Of a DNA stretch of 64,000 nt, positions 30,907 through 40,128 are shown one piece after another (within the stretch, counting starts at the first letter, position 1; each line of letters starts with the position of its first letter). The notes beneath the pieces were generated by a model. It made no database searches. It was not told the origin of the DNA and was given only the letters and a program-made list of their open reading frames with translations. The stretch is from Mycolicibacterium frederiksbergense (GTDB taxonomy: Bacteria; Actinomycetota; Actinomycetes; Mycobacteriales; Mycobacteriaceae). The translations under genes were made by a program, and so were the position numbers. Location of the stretch: positions 310,001 to 374,000 of the forward strand of contig NZ_JARXVE010000003.1 in NCBI RefSeq assembly GCF_029893345.1. The letters run 5' to 3'.

Positions 30907-33395
30907 GGAGGCGGCGGTGGCACCGGAGCGCCCGGCATACCCGGAGCTCCCGGCGGCGGTCCGATCGGCACGGTCGTCGGGGGCCCGATCGGAATCGTGA
31001 TGCCCGGGGCCACTTCGATGGTCGGCTGGATCACGGTCTCCGTGGGCATCACCATCTCGGGCGGGCCCACCGGAGCGGGACCCGGCGGCGGGATGGCCGG
31101 CGCCTGCGGCACACCGGCGTATCCGCCGATCTCGGTCGGCTTGGGGAACGACTCGTTGTCGGTGCCCTCCAGCGCGCCGTCCATCGTCGCTTTCCAGATA
31201 TCCGACGGCAGCCCCGAGCCGTAGACCGGCGAACCCCATTGGTTCTTCAGCGGCTTGACGCCCTCGGTGGTACCCACCCACACCGCGGTCGACAGCGACG
31301 GCGTGTAGCCGACCATCCAGGCGTCCCGGTTGTCGCCGGTGTCGCCGAGCTGGTTGGTGCCCGTCTTGGACGCCGACGCACGCCCGCCGGCCAGGTTGTG
31401 CCCGCGCGACCAGCCCGCGATCGGCAGCATCGCCGAGGTGACGTTGTCGGCCACCGCCTTGTCGATGCGCTGGTCACCGTTGTCCTGCTGCGAGGCGTCG
31501 AACAGCACCTGGCCGGAGGCGTTCACCACCTTCTGCACGAAGTGCGGCTTGTGATAGACGCCCGAGGCGGCCAGGGTGGCGTAGGCCGAGGCCATGTCGA
31601 GCACCCGGGACTGGTACTGGCCCAGCACCACACCGTTGTTCGGCGGGCCGCCCTTGCCGTCCTCGGACAGCGTGTGCTCCACACCCGGGAAACTCTCGGC
31701 CACGCCGGCATTATGGGCGGCCTTGGCCACGTCCTCCGGGCCGTGCTCCAGCTTGAGCATCAGCCGGTAGTAGCTGGTGTTGAGCGAGCGTTTGAGCGCC
31801 TCGGCGATCGAGCAGGTGCCGCAGCCTTCGCCTTCGACATTGCTGATCTTGATGCCGTTGACGGTCAGCGGCCCGCTGTCCACCTGGTAACCCAGGCCGA
31901 TACCCTGCTCCAGCGCCGCGACCAGAGCGAACACCTTGAACGACGACCCGGTCGGCAGGCCGGCCTGGGCGAAGTCGAAACCGTTGGCGATCGCTCCGCC
32001 GTAGTAGGCCTTGACCGCACCGTTGTGCGGATCGACGGACACCACCGCGGTCCGCATGTCGGGCTCTTGGCCTTCCATGTACTTGGCCACCGCGTCCTCG
32101 GCCGCCTTCTGCGCCTGCGGATCGATCGTGGTGGTGATCTGCAGACCTTCGGTGTTCAGCGCCTGCTCACTGATGTCGAACAGATCCAGCAGTTCCTTGG
32201 TGACCTGTCGCTCGATCAGTCCGTTCGGTCCGGTGGTCTGGTTCTGCTGGCTGGCCTGATCGGGCGGCACGGTGGGCGGGAACACCTGCGCGGCGCGGTC
32301 GTTCGCCGACAGCGCGCCCATGTCGACCATGCCGTCGAGCACCCAGTTCCACCGCTCCGCGGCGCCTTCGGGATCCACCGCGGGGTCCAAGGTCGACGGC
32401 CGCTGGATCAGGGCGGCCATCAGCGCGCCCTCGGCGACGTTGAGCTGTTCTACCGGCTTGTCGAAGTACGCCTTGGCGGCCGCCGCGATCCCGTAGGAGC
32501 CGCGGCCGAAGTAGATCATGTTCAGATAGGCCTGCAGCACTGCGTCTTTGGACCATTCACCGGCCATCTTCGTCGAGATGACCAGCTCCTTGGCCTTGCG
32601 GACCAAACCGCCGACGCCCGAACGCTCATCACCGACCAGCGCGTTCTTGACATACTGCTGGGTGATGGTCGATCCGCCCTGCAGATCACCACCGACCAGG
32701 TTGTTCTTGACCGCGCGCAGCAGGGCGGTGAACGAGAAGCCGGGGTTCGTATAGAAATCGCGGTCCTCGGCGGCCATCACCGCATTGCGGACATGCACCG
32801 GGATCTGGTCGATGTTGACATCGACCCGGTTGCCTTCGGGCGGCACGATCCGGGCGATCTCGCTGCCATCGCTGGCCAGGATCGTCGACACCTGCGCAGT
32901 GCGGATGTCACCGGGCTGCGGAACCTCGACGATCATGTAGGCCATACCGAAGGTCACCAGCGGCAGCAGGATCATCGCCACCACCGCGGCGATCAGCCCA
33001 CGGCGGACCAGCTTCCAATTGACCCGGAACTGCCGGGCCGGCTTGGGCCCCGAACCCGACGGACCGGACGGTCCCGGGCCACGGCCACCCGGTGGTGGCG
33101 GCGGCGGAGATTTGGGGGGCGGAGATTTGGGTGGCGGCGCCGAAGACTTGCGCGGCGGCCGGGTGCCGTCCATCGCGGCCTTGACGACATCCAGGGGAGC
33201 CGACCGTTCGTCTCGCACCGGCGGCAACACCGTCGTCAACCGGTCATCGGGCGGGACCGCGGAGCCGGGCCGGGGTGCGGGCCGATTCGGGCGTGGGACA
33301 GGGCGATCGGCCGCATCGTTCGATCGTGCGCCGAGTCGGTCAGCCGCATTGCGTGCGTCGCTGGCTGACCGACTATGGCGCCCTTCGCTATTCAC
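30903..33395 (-). CDS. ponA1: Bifunctional penicillin-binding protein PonA1 (class A PBP)
   Basis: An 830-residue class A PBP from a GTG overlapping DUF5318 by 8 bp. The cytoplasmic N-terminus (1-128) is basic and Pro-rich (PPPKSPPPKSPPPPPP). The TM segment is about 131-156. The glycosyltransferase-51 domain shows EDRDFYTNPGF and GGSTITQQYVKNA. The transpeptidase domain has SxxK (GSSFKVF), SxN (RSLNTSYY) and SKTGTNQ. A Pro-rich C-terminal tail contains a run of PPPPP. It polymerises and crosslinks peptidoglycan at the mycobacterial pole. Order DUF5318-ponA1-GT87 is conserved in mycobacteria. Confidence 0.97.
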   Translation of the reverse strand: MNSEGRHSRSASDARNAADRLGARSNDAADRPVPRPNRPAPRPGSAVPPDDRLTTVLPPVRDERSAPLDVVKAAMDGTRPPRKSSAPPPKSPPPKSPPPPPPGGRGPGPSGPSGSGPKPARQFRVNWKLVRRGLIAAVVAMILLPLVTFGMAYMIVEVPQPGDIRTAQVSTILASDGSEIARIVPPEGNRVDVNIDQIPVHVRNAVMAAEDRDFYTNPGFSFTALLRAVKNNLVGGDLQGGSTITQQYVKNALVGDERSGVGGLVRKAKELVISTKMAGEWSKDAVLQAYLNMIYFGRGSYGIAAAAKAYFDKPVEQLNVAEGALMAALIQRPSTLDPAVDPEGAAERWNWVLDGMVDMGALSANDRAAQVFPPTVPPDQASQQNQTTGPNGLIERQVTKELLDLFDISEQALNTEGLQITTTIDPQAQKAAEDAVAKYMEGQEPDMRTAVVSVDPHNGAVKAYYGGAIANGFDFAQAGLPTGSSFKVFALVAALEQGIGLGYQVDSGPLTVNGIKISNVEGEGCGTCSIAEALKRSLNTSYYRLMLKLEHGPEDVAKAAHNAGVAESFPGVEHTLSEDGKGGPPNNGVVLGQYQSRVLDMASAYATLAASGVYHKPHFVQKVVNASGQVLFDASQQDNGDQRIDKAVADNVTSAMLPIAGWSRGHNLAGGRASASKTGTNQLGDTGDNRDAWMVGYTPSLSTAVWVGTTEGVKPLKNQWGSPVYGSGLPSDIWKATMDGALEGTDNESFPKPTEIGGYAGVPQAPAIPPPGPAPVGPPEMVMPTETVIQPTIEVAPGITIPIGPPTTVPIGPPPGAPGMPGAPVPPPPP

Positions 33396-33819
33396 TGGCC
33401 GTACGCGCGGACTTGCGCGTGGTCGGGGCGCGTTTCGGCCTGCGTGCTTGTGGGGGGCGCGGCGTGCCGAGCACGTACGACTTCACCAGATGATTCCAAC
33501 TGCAGGTCCGACATACCTCCACCACATGGACCGCGAACTCGTCGTAGCGAGTCGCCAACATCACCAGTTCTTCAGCGGTACGCGCCGACCCTGACACCGG
33601 GCCCAAATGATCGCCGAACACCCACGAAACCAACGTGAGCTGCTCTTTGCGGCAGATCGGGCACATCACCGAGCTTTGCTTGCCATGGAACTTCGCGGCG
33701 CGCAGCAGGTAGGGGTTGGCATCGCAGACCTCCGAGACGCCGGTGCGCCCCGAATAGACCTCAGCCAGCAGGGACCGTCGCCGAAGCGCGTAATCCACCA
33801 CCTGTCTCTGCAATCGCAC
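33388..33819 (-). CDS. DUF5318 family protein (Rv0049-like)
   Basis: A 143-residue soluble protein. It begins MRLQRQVVDYALRRRSLL and contains a CPICR...CRTCSWNHL pair of CxxC motifs (MCPICRKEQL and VCRTCSW) that could bind one zinc. The C-terminus is basic. It matches DUF5318, the small protein always found just upstream of ponA1 in mycobacteria. A TACTCT -10 hexamer 7 nt before the GTG suggests a leaderless transcript that continues into ponA1. Function unknown; a regulatory or RNA-related role for the zinc motif is only a guess. Confidence 0.88.
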   Translation of the reverse strand: MRLQRQVVDYALRRRSLLAEVYSGRTGVSEVCDANPYLLRAAKFHGKQSSVMCPICRKEQLTLVSWVFGDHLGPVSGSARTAEELVMLATRYDEFAVHVVEVCRTCSWNHLVKSYVLGTPRPPQARRPKRAPTTRKSARTASE

Positions 33820-33826
33820 GAAGACC

Positions 33827-33881
33827 AGAGTACGTCGGCCCCCTCAAGCCCGAGGCGCGACCGCGTCACACCTCATACGAT
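33827..33881. promoter_or_regulatory. Back-to-back leaderless promoters for DUF5318-ponA1 and the DUF1707 gene
   Basis: On the minus strand TACTCT (33832-33827) lies exactly 7 nt before the GTG at 33819. On the plus strand TACGAT (33876-33881) lies exactly 7 nt before the GTG at 33889. This spacing puts transcription starts on the start codons. Confidence 0.65.
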
Positions 33882-33888
33882 CATCGGC

Positions 33889-34773
33889 GTGGCAGACCGG
33901 CAAACCCCGCGCCAGACCTCGATGACCCGGGCAAAGGACAACGATCGCAACGACACCTGCAAGGTGCTCGACAATGCGCTGAGCGAAGGCCAGCTGTCCA
34001 TGGAAGAGCACCGCCAACGGGTGGCCGCGGCGACCAACGCCACCACCCTGGGCGACCTCGCCGGCCTGGTCACCGATCTGCAGAACGACAACGCCCCGGT
34101 CCAGCTGCCCGACCTCAAGAAGCCCAGGCCGTCCCTGCTACCCAGCCGCGTCAAGACGGGTTGGGGTCTGCGCCTGGCCTCGGCTGCGGTGCTGGTGGCG
34201 CTCGGCATCGGCATCGGCTGGGGCCTGTACGGAAACACGGCCTCGCCGTTGAGCTTCAACCCCGACCCCGGAGCCGTGCCCGACGGCATCGAGCCGATGG
34301 TGCTGACCCCGCCGAAGCAGCTGCAATCGCTCAACGGGGTCAAGGGACTGTTCGAGCAGATGCGCAAGAAGTTCGGCAACACCATGGGCTTCGAGCTGCA
34401 CATCGATCCGGACTCGGCACTGGCATACCGGCCGGACCCGCAGGACAGCCGGATGAAGGTCTATTACCGCTACACCGGCGGCTGGGGCGATCCCGGCCGC
34501 TCGCCCAGCACGCTCAGCAGCGACGACCGGCTCGTCGACCTCGCGGCCTTCGACTATGAGAAGGCGCTCGCCGTGCTCCGCGGCGCACCCGAGACGCTCA
34601 ACACCAAGCGCGAAGACGTGAAGAGCTCGTGGCTGCGCATCACGCCGTCAGAAGATCCCTCGACACCCGACATCGTGAACGTCGAGGTGATCGTCAGCAG
34701 CGATTTCGGCGGCGGGAACATCGATCTGTACCCCGACGGCACCATCAAGGGGATGTACCGCAACAACAGATGA
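33889..34773 (+). CDS. DUF1707 domain membrane-anchored protein (Rv0048-like)
   Basis: A 294-residue protein. The N-terminal DUF1707 motif is RAKDNDRNDTCKVLDNALSE and EGQLSMEEHRQRV (about residues 12-48). One TM segment (about 100-121, ASAAVLVALGIGIGWGLYG) follows, then a 170-residue extracytoplasmic domain without Cys. The GTG start is set by a -10 at 33876 with 7-nt spacing. DUF1707 is a short helical module at the N-terminus of many actinobacterial membrane and envelope proteins. The extracytoplasmic part resembles no enzyme I know; a structural or sensory role is possible. Confidence 0.85.
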   Translation: MADRQTPRQTSMTRAKDNDRNDTCKVLDNALSEGQLSMEEHRQRVAAATNATTLGDLAGLVTDLQNDNAPVQLPDLKKPRPSLLPSRVKTGWGLRLASAAVLVALGIGIGWGLYGNTASPLSFNPDPGAVPDGIEPMVLTPPKQLQSLNGVKGLFEQMRKKFGNTMGFELHIDPDSALAYRPDPQDSRMKVYYRYTGGWGDPGRSPSTLSSDDRLVDLAAFDYEKALAVLRGAPETLNTKREDVKSSWLRITPSEDPSTPDIVNVEVIVSSDFGGGNIDLYPDGTIKGMYRNNR

Positions 34774-34793
34774 ATTTCGGTCACGCCGGCGTT

Positions 34794-34809
34794 GTCACGC
34801 CGGCGTGAC
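34794..34809. terminator. GC-rich palindrome after the DUF1707 gene
   Basis: GTCACGCCGGCGTGAC is a perfect 16-bp palindrome. Its first 12 bases are repeated directly just upstream (34780-34791). It lies 20 bp after a stop codon and 105 bp before padR, so it could be a weak terminator or an operator. There is no T-tract. Confidence 0.45.
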
Positions 34810-34825
34810 GTTCGCCGCCTACTTG

Positions 34826-34844
34826 GCGCCGAATATATCGGCGC
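34826..34844. promoter_or_regulatory. Inverted repeat upstream of padR, candidate autoregulatory site
   Basis: GCGCCGA (34826-34832) and TCGGCGC (34838-34844) flank an ATATA centre, 70 bp before the padR start. PadR regulators often repress their own gene through such a dyad; binding here is inferred. Confidence 0.45.
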
Positions 34845-34913
34845 GATACAGTTTGGCGAGGTGTTGATCCGTCGTAGCGGTCAGCCCGTTGATGCGTTGA
34901 AGGGGGTGATCAG

Positions 34914-35459
34914 ATGCTGGAACTCGCCATCCTGGGTCTCCTGCTCGAATCACCCATGCACGGCTACGAGCTGCGCAAACGATTGACGGGTCTATTGGGC
35001 GCGTTCCGCGCCTTCTCGTACGGATCGCTCTACCCGGCACTACGCCGCATGCAGGCCGACGGCCTGATCGTCGAGGACGCCGCACCGTCGGGACCGACAA
35101 AGGTGCGCCGGGCTCGACGGGTGTATCAGCTGACCGATGCCGGCAAGCAACGGTTCACCGAGCTGGTCGCCGACACCGGTCCGCAGAACTTCTCCGACGA
35201 CGGATTCGGTGTCCACCTCGCCTTCTTCAATCGCACCCCGGCCGAGGCCAGGATGCGGATCTTGGAGGGGCGACGTCGTCAGGTGGAGGAACGCCGGGAA
35301 GGTCTGCGCGAAGCCGTGGCGCGGGCCAGCAGTTCGTTCGACCGCTACACCCGCCAGTTGCACCAGCTGGGGTTGGAGTCCAGCGAACGAGAAGTCAAAT
35401 GGCTCAACGACCTGATCGCGGCCGAACGTACGGCGCAGGGACGCTCGGAGAACACATGA
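34914..35459 (+). CDS. PadR-family transcriptional regulator (Rv0047-like)
   Basis: A 181-residue regulator. The PadR winged helix (1-85) reads MLELAILGLLLESPMHGYEL, then SYGSLYPALRRMQADGLI. The C-terminal dimerisation helices (about 110-175) are charged (RILEGRRRQVEERREGLREA). AAGGGGGTGATC precedes the ATG. It lies 66 bp before ino1 on the same strand, as in other mycobacteria, and could regulate inositol synthesis; that is positional inference. An inverted repeat at 34826 is a candidate operator. Confidence 0.92.
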   Translation: MLELAILGLLLESPMHGYELRKRLTGLLGAFRAFSYGSLYPALRRMQADGLIVEDAAPSGPTKVRRARRVYQLTDAGKQRFTELVADTGPQNFSDDGFGVHLAFFNRTPAEARMRILEGRRRQVEERREGLREAVARASSSFDRYTRQLHQLGLESSEREVKWLNDLIAAERTAQGRSENT

Positions 35460-35525
35460 GCACAGCCCCTACCCCCACAACATAGGCCCCAGGCCGAGCA
35501 CACAGAACGAGTAAGGAGACCGTCC

Positions 35526-36617
35526 ATGTCTGAGCACGCAGGAGAAATCCGGGTCGCCATTGTCGGCGTCGGTAACTGCGCATCCTCCCTGGTTCAGGGC
35601 GTGCAGTACTACCACAACGCCGATGAGAACACCGCTGTGCCGGGCCTGATGCACGTGAAGTTCGGCCCCTACCACGTGCGTGACGTGAACTTCGTGGCCG
35701 CGTTCGACGTGGACGCCAAGAAGGTCGGCTTCGACCTGTCCGAGGCCATCTTCGCCTCGGAGAACAACACCATCAAGATCGCCGACGTGCCGCCGAGCAA
35801 CGTGATCGTGCAGCGCGGCCCGACGCTCGACGGCATCGGCAAGTACTACGCCGACACCATCGAGATCTCCGACTTCGAACCGGTCGACGTGGTCCAGGCG
35901 CTCAAGGACGCCAAGGTCGACGTGCTGGTGTCCTACCTGCCGGTGGGCTCGGACGAGGCCGACAAGTTCTACGCCCAGTGCGCCATCGACGCCGGCGTGG
36001 CCTTCGTCAACGCGCTGCCGGTGTTCATCGCCTCCGACCCGGTGTGGGCCAAGAAGTTCGAGGACGCCGGTGTGCCGATCATCGGTGACGACATCAAGAG
36101 CCAGGTCGGCGCCACCATCACCCACCGCGTGATGGCCAAGCTGTTCGAGGACCGCGGCGTCACGCTGGACCGCACCTACCAGCTCAACGTCGGCGGCAAC
36201 ATGGACTTCCTGAACATGCTGGAGCGCTCGCGCCTGGAGTCCAAGAAGGTCTCCAAGACCCAGGCCGTCACCTCCAACCTGACCGGCTCGCTGGCCGGCA
36301 AGGTCGAAGACAAGAACGTGCACATCGGCCCGTCCGATCACGTCGCATGGCTCGATGACCGCAAGTGGGCCTACGTGCGCCTGGAAGGCCGCGCCTTCGG
36401 CGACGTGCCGCTGAACCTGGAGTACAAGCTCGAGGTGTGGGACTCGCCCAACTCGGCCGGCGTCATCATCGACGCGGTGCGCGCCGCCAAGATCGCCAAG
36501 GACCGCGGCATCGGCGGACCGGTCGAGGCGGCCTCGGCCTACCTGATGAAGAGCCCGCCCAAGCAGATCGCCGACGACATCGCCCGCGCTCAGCTGGAGA
36601 CCTTCATCGAGGGGTAG
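35526..36617 (+). CDS. ino1: Inositol-1-phosphate synthase (myo-inositol-3-phosphate synthase)
   Basis: A 363-residue NAD-dependent synthase converting glucose-6-phosphate to inositol-1-phosphate, the first step to phosphatidylinositol, mannosides and mycothiol. The N-terminal Rossmann segment [17 protein letters not shown], the [20 protein letters not shown] stretch and [12 protein letters not shown] are diagnostic of the actinobacterial short form. AAGGAG precedes the ATG. A 14-bp hairpin follows the stop. The gene is strongly biased to C/G-ending optimal codons, as expected for high expression. Confidence 0.97.
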   Translation: MSEHAGEIRVAIVGVGNCASSLVQGVQYYHNADENTAVPGLMHVKFGPYHVRDVNFVAAFDVDAKKVGFDLSEAIFASENNTIKIADVPPSNVIVQRGPTLDGIGKYYADTIEISDFEPVDVVQALKDAKVDVLVSYLPVGSDEADKFYAQCAIDAGVAFVNALPVFIASDPVWAKKFEDAGVPIIGDDIKSQVGATITHRVMAKLFEDRGVTLDRTYQLNVGGNMDFLNMLERSRLESKKVSKTQAVTSNLTGSLAGKVEDKNVHIGPSDHVAWLDDRKWAYVRLEGRAFGDVPLNLEYKLEVWDSPNSAGVIIDAVRAAKIAKDRGIGGPVEAASAYLMKSPPKQIADDIARAQLETFIEG

Positions 36618-36631
36618 CTTTCGACCGTCAT

Positions 36632-36664
36632 AGTGGGCGGCCAGGTGAAACCTGGCCGCCCACT
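36632..36664 (+). terminator. Rho-independent-type terminator after ino1
   Basis: A 14-bp perfect stem (AGTGGGCGGCCAGG, loop TGAAA, complement) begins 15 bp after the ino1 stop and is followed by a short T-containing tail (TTGGCATTT). Confidence 0.85.
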
Positions 36665-36801
36665 TGGCATTTGAGGGGTCGGATCATGCTCATGGCGTTG
36701 TGAGACTGACCACAAGCGGGCCTACAAACTGGATCTAGTCAAGAAAACAACTAGGCTGGGAGCGGCAGTAAACATCCGACAGTGACCGAATAGAGGTACC
36801 C

Positions 36802-37365
36802 GTGGCCCTGATCAACAAGCAGATCAAGCCGTTCTCCGCGACCGCCTACAAGAACGGCGCATTTATCCCCGTGTCGGACGCCGACATCAAGGACAAGTGG
36901 GCCATCTTCCTCTTCTACCCGGCCGACTTCACCTTCGTCTGCCCCACCGAGCTCGGTGACCTCGCCGACCACTACGAAGAGCTGCAGCGCCTCGGCGTCG
37001 AGGTGTTCTCGGTGTCCACCGACACCCACTTCACCCACAAGGCGTGGCACGACTCGTCCGACACGATCGGCAAGATCCAGTTCGCCATGATCGGCGATCC
37101 GACCCTGCAGATCAGCACCGACTTCGAGGTGCTCCGTGAGGACCAGGGCCTGGCCGACCGCGGCACCTTCCTGGTCGACCCCGATGGCGTCATCCAGTTC
37201 ACCGAGGTCACCGCCGAGGGCATCGGCCGCAACGCCGCCGAGCTGGTCCGCAAGGTCAAGGCCGCCCAGTACGTCCGCAACCACCCGGGCGAGGTCTGCC
37301 CCGCCAAGTGGGAAGAGGGCGAAGAGACCCTGGCCCCGTCACTGGAACTCGTCGGCAAGATCTAA
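36802..37365 (+). CDS. ahpC: Alkyl hydroperoxide reductase subunit C (typical 2-Cys peroxiredoxin)
   Basis: A 187-residue peroxiredoxin. The peroxidatic Cys47 lies in [12 protein letters not shown] and the resolving Cys166 in GEVCPAKW, followed by the C-terminal helix whose unfolding causes overoxidation sensitivity. Length and sequence match enterobacterial AhpC, the partner of AhpF, rather than the 195-residue mycobacterial AhpC that works with AhpD. The GTG start follows AGAGGT. It detoxifies peroxides and peroxynitrite in the cytosol. A hairpin separates it from ahpF. This pair is not part of the usual mycobacterial gene order here. Confidence 0.95.
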   Translation: MALINKQIKPFSATAYKNGAFIPVSDADIKDKWAIFLFYPADFTFVCPTELGDLADHYEELQRLGVEVFSVSTDTHFTHKAWHDSSDTIGKIQFAMIGDPTLQISTDFEVLREDQGLADRGTFLVDPDGVIQFTEVTAEGIGRNAAELVRKVKAAQYVRNHPGEVCPAKWEEGEETLAPSLELVGKI

Positions 37366-37386
37366 CGCCGACATCACTGCTGTTGA

Positions 37387-37418
37387 CGGTACGGGCCTGG
37401 TCCACCCGGCCCGTACCG
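37387..37418 (+). terminator. Intercistronic hairpin between ahpC and ahpF
   Basis: CGGTACGGGCC (37387-37397) pairs perfectly with GGCCCGTACCG (37408-37418) around a 10-nt loop, 21 bp after the ahpC stop. It could be a partial terminator or processing site giving more ahpC than ahpF product. Confidence 0.65.
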
Positions 37419-37497
37419 CTCACCAGAACTGTTCCCCACCAAAATCTTTCGGGCCACATGGGCCCAGCCAGTCCCCTTATCGATGGAGTTGATCCGC

Positions 37498-39069
37498 ATG
37501 CTCGACGCCTCACTCGCCGGCCAATTGAAGTCCTTACTGGAGCGGCTGACCGCGCCGATCGAGCTGGTGTCCTCCCTCGATGACGGCCCCAAGTCCACCG
37601 AACTCGCCGAACTGCTCACCGAGATCGCGGCGATGTCGGACAAGATCACCTATTCGCGTAGTGACGACAATGCCCGTCGGCCGTCGTTCGCCATCCGACG
37701 CACCGGCACCGACGTCGAGGTCCGGTTCGCCGGCATCCCCCTGGGCCACGAGTTCTCCTCGCTGGCCCTGGCCCTGCTGCAGGTCGGCGGATACCCGTCG
37801 AAGGAAGCCCCCGAACTGCTCGAGCAGGTGCGCAACCTCGACGCCGATCTCCACTTCGAGACCTACTTCTCGCTGTCCTGCCAGAACTGCCCGGACGTGG
37901 TGCAGGCACTGAACCTGATGGCCATCCTCAACCCGCGCATCAGCCATGTCGCCATCGACGGCGCGCTGTTCAAGGACGAGGTCGAACAGCGCAAGGTGCT
38001 GGCGGTTCCCACGGTCTTCCTCAACGGTGAGGTGTTCGACTCGGGCCGGATGACCCTGGAGCAGATCATCGGCAAGGTCGACGTCGGCGCCGCGCAACGC
38101 ACCGCCGAAGCGATCGCCGAGAAGGACCCCTTCGACGTGCTGGTGGTCGGCGGTGGGCCCGCGGGCGCCGCGGCCGCAATCTACGCTGCCCGCAAGGGAA
38201 TTCGCACCGGCGTGGTCGCCGAGCGGTTCGGCGGTCAGGTGCTCGACACGATGGCGATCGAGAACTACATCTCCGTCCCCCACACCGAGGGACCGAAGTT
38301 CGCCGCGGCGCTGGAAGCGCATGTCAACGAGTACGACGTCGACGTGATGAAGACCCAGCGCGGCGCGAAGCTGCTGCCCGCGATCGACGAGGGCGGGCTC
38401 ATCGAGATCTCGCTGGAAAGCGGCGCCTCGCTGACGGCTCGGACCGTCATCCTGTCCACCGGCGCCCGCTGGCGCTCGATGGGCGTGCCCGGCGAGGCCG
38501 AGTACCGCAACAAGGGCGTCACCTACTGCCCGCACTGCGACGGACCGCTGTTCAAAGGCAAGCGCGTCGCCGTCGTCGGCGGAGGCAACTCCGGGGTGGA
38601 GGCCGCGATCGACCTCGCGGGTGTCGTCTCCCACGTGACGCTGATCGAATTCGATTCGGTGCTGCGCGCCGACGAGGTGCTGCAGCGGAAGCTGCGCAGC
38701 CTGCCCAACGTCGACATCCTGCTGAGCACGCTGACCACCGAGGTCCTCGGCGACGGCGACCAGGTCACCGGCCTGACTTACCAGGACCGCACGACGGGCG
38801 AGTCGCACACCCTTGAGCTGCAGGGCGTGTTCGTCCAGATCGGCCTGCTTCCCAACACCGAGTGGCTGGAGGGCAGCGTCGAACTGTCCAAGCGCGGCGA
38901 GATCGTCATCGACGAGCGCGGCCAGACCTCGGTCCCCGGCGTGTTCGCCGCCGGCGACTGCACGACGGTGCCGTTCAAGCAGATCGTCATCGCCGCCGGA
39001 GCCGGTGCGACAGCAGCGCTGTCCGCGTTCGATCACCTGATCCGGACCACCGCCCCGGTCGGCAGCTGA
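37498..39069 (+). CDS. ahpF: Alkyl hydroperoxide reductase subunit F
   Basis: A 523-residue flavoprotein from ATG 37498 ([11 protein letters not shown], matching the E. coli AhpF start; a 5-residue longer start exists). Residues 1-200 are the tandem thioredoxin-like domain with the CxxC pair Cys128/Cys131 (SCQNCPD). Residues 212-523 are a thioredoxin-reductase-like module with the FAD loop [12 protein letters not shown], redox Cys344/Cys347 (CPHCDG) and the NAD(P) loop [12 protein letters not shown]. It transfers electrons from NADH to AhpC. The gene follows ahpC with a hairpin between them. Confidence 0.96.
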   Translation: MLDASLAGQLKSLLERLTAPIELVSSLDDGPKSTELAELLTEIAAMSDKITYSRSDDNARRPSFAIRRTGTDVEVRFAGIPLGHEFSSLALALLQVGGYPSKEAPELLEQVRNLDADLHFETYFSLSCQNCPDVVQALNLMAILNPRISHVAIDGALFKDEVEQRKVLAVPTVFLNGEVFDSGRMTLEQIIGKVDVGAAQRTAEAIAEKDPFDVLVVGGGPAGAAAAIYAARKGIRTGVVAERFGGQVLDTMAIENYISVPHTEGPKFAAALEAHVNEYDVDVMKTQRGAKLLPAIDEGGLIEISLESGASLTARTVILSTGARWRSMGVPGEAEYRNKGVTYCPHCDGPLFKGKRVAVVGGGNSGVEAAIDLAGVVSHVTLIEFDSVLRADEVLQRKLRSLPNVDILLSTLTTEVLGDGDQVTGLTYQDRTTGESHTLELQGVFVQIGLLPNTEWLEGSVELSKRGEIVIDERGQTSVPGVFAAGDCTTVPFKQIVIAAGAGATAALSAFDHLIRTTAPVGS

Positions 39070-39091
39070 GGGCGACCCGGCTCCGGGGGTA

Positions 39092-40003
39092 ATGTCCGCA
39101 GACATGGCCCCCGAGATTTCTGACGATGACCTGCTGACCCTCGACGAGTTCGCGCTGCTGCCCGAGAACGCCGAGCAGATCGGCGCGACCGGGCCGCTGC
39201 CTGTGGTGTCGCGGATCGATGACGGCCCGATCAGCGCGCTGAAGTTCGGCACCGACGCTCCGCGGGTGGTGTTCCTGCACGGCGGCGGGCAGAACGCCCA
39301 CACCTGGGACACCGTGATCCTCGGATTGGGCGAGCCGGCGCTGGCCGTCGATCTGCCCGGCCACGGCCGCTCTGCCTGGCGTGAGGACGGCGACTACGGG
39401 CCGAAACTCAATGCCGCAAGCCTGATCCCGGTGCTCAAGAAATATGCGGACATGCCACGACTCGTCGTCGGCATGTCGCTGGGCGGGCTGACCGCGTTGC
39501 GGATCGCGGCGACCGAGCCCCGGCTGGTGCCCGAACTCGCGCTGGTCGACGTCACCCCGTCGGCTCCGGAACGGCACACCGAGATGACCAAGGCACAGAT
39601 GGGTACCGTCGCCCTGGTTCAGGAGAACCGCACCTTTCCGACATTCCAGGCCATGCTCGATGTGACGATCGCCGCCGCGCCGCATCGGGATCGGAATTCC
39701 TTGCGCCGCGGTGTCTTTCACAATTCCAAACAACTCGACGACGGGACCTGGACCTGGCGCTACGACTCGATTCGCAAGGGCGACGGGTTTGAAGGCCTGT
39801 GGGATGACGTTCCGGCGATCACCATGCCCACCACGCTGATCCGCGGCGCCAACTCGTTTTTCGTCAACGACGAGGACGCCGAGACATTCGCAAATAACGC
39901 ACCTGGCTTCCAGCGCACCCACGTCGTGGCCGACGCCGGGCACTCGGTACAGGGTGACCAGCCGCGGGCACTGGTGGACATCCTGCGCGGCCTGCTCGGC
40001 TGA
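39092..40003 (+). CDS. Alpha/beta-hydrolase, esterase type (Rv0045c-like)
   Basis: A 303-residue hydrolase. HGGGQNAHTW carries the oxyanion hole, GMSLGG the nucleophilic Ser (about residue 130), and DAGHSVQGDQP the catalytic His near the C-terminus. The acid is probably an Asp or Glu in the late FFVNDEDAET region. Order and length match M. tuberculosis Rv0045c, described as an esterase of ester/thioester-type substrates. It follows ahpF by 22 bp on the same strand but belongs to the conserved Rv0045c-Rv0042c set, so ahpCF seems inserted upstream of it. Confidence 0.9.
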   Translation: MSADMAPEISDDDLLTLDEFALLPENAEQIGATGPLPVVSRIDDGPISALKFGTDAPRVVFLHGGGQNAHTWDTVILGLGEPALAVDLPGHGRSAWREDGDYGPKLNAASLIPVLKKYADMPRLVVGMSLGGLTALRIAATEPRLVPELALVDVTPSAPERHTEMTKAQMGTVALVQENRTFPTFQAMLDVTIAAAPHRDRNSLRRGVFHNSKQLDDGTWTWRYDSIRKGDGFEGLWDDVPAITMPTTLIRGANSFFVNDEDAETFANNAPGFQRTHVVADAGHSVQGDQPRALVDILRGLLG

Positions 40004-40115
40004 ACCGAGCCACCCGCTTCGCCTACGTCTACCAGCGTTTTCACAGCATATTGGCACCCCGCCAACAATGTGGGTGTCCGAGCTCGAGTGTGGCTTCTGA
40101 ACGATCCCACATGGG

Positions 40116-40121
40116 TACGCT
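40116..40121 (+). promoter_or_regulatory. Leaderless -10 element (TACGCT) for the LLM oxidoreductase
   Basis: TACGCT ends exactly 7 nt before the GTG at 40129, supporting transcription starting at the codon and therefore the shorter protein start. Confidence 0.6.
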
Positions 40122-40128
40122 CATCCCC

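Noticed and set aside
33060..33140. Short tandem repeats in ponA1 as a possible DNA repeat array
   Set aside because: They encode the cytoplasmic PPPKSPPP tract and are explained by protein low complexity.
31239..33368. 709-codon plus-strand open frame
   Set aside because: Antisense to ponA1, whose GT51 and transpeptidase motifs are all intact.
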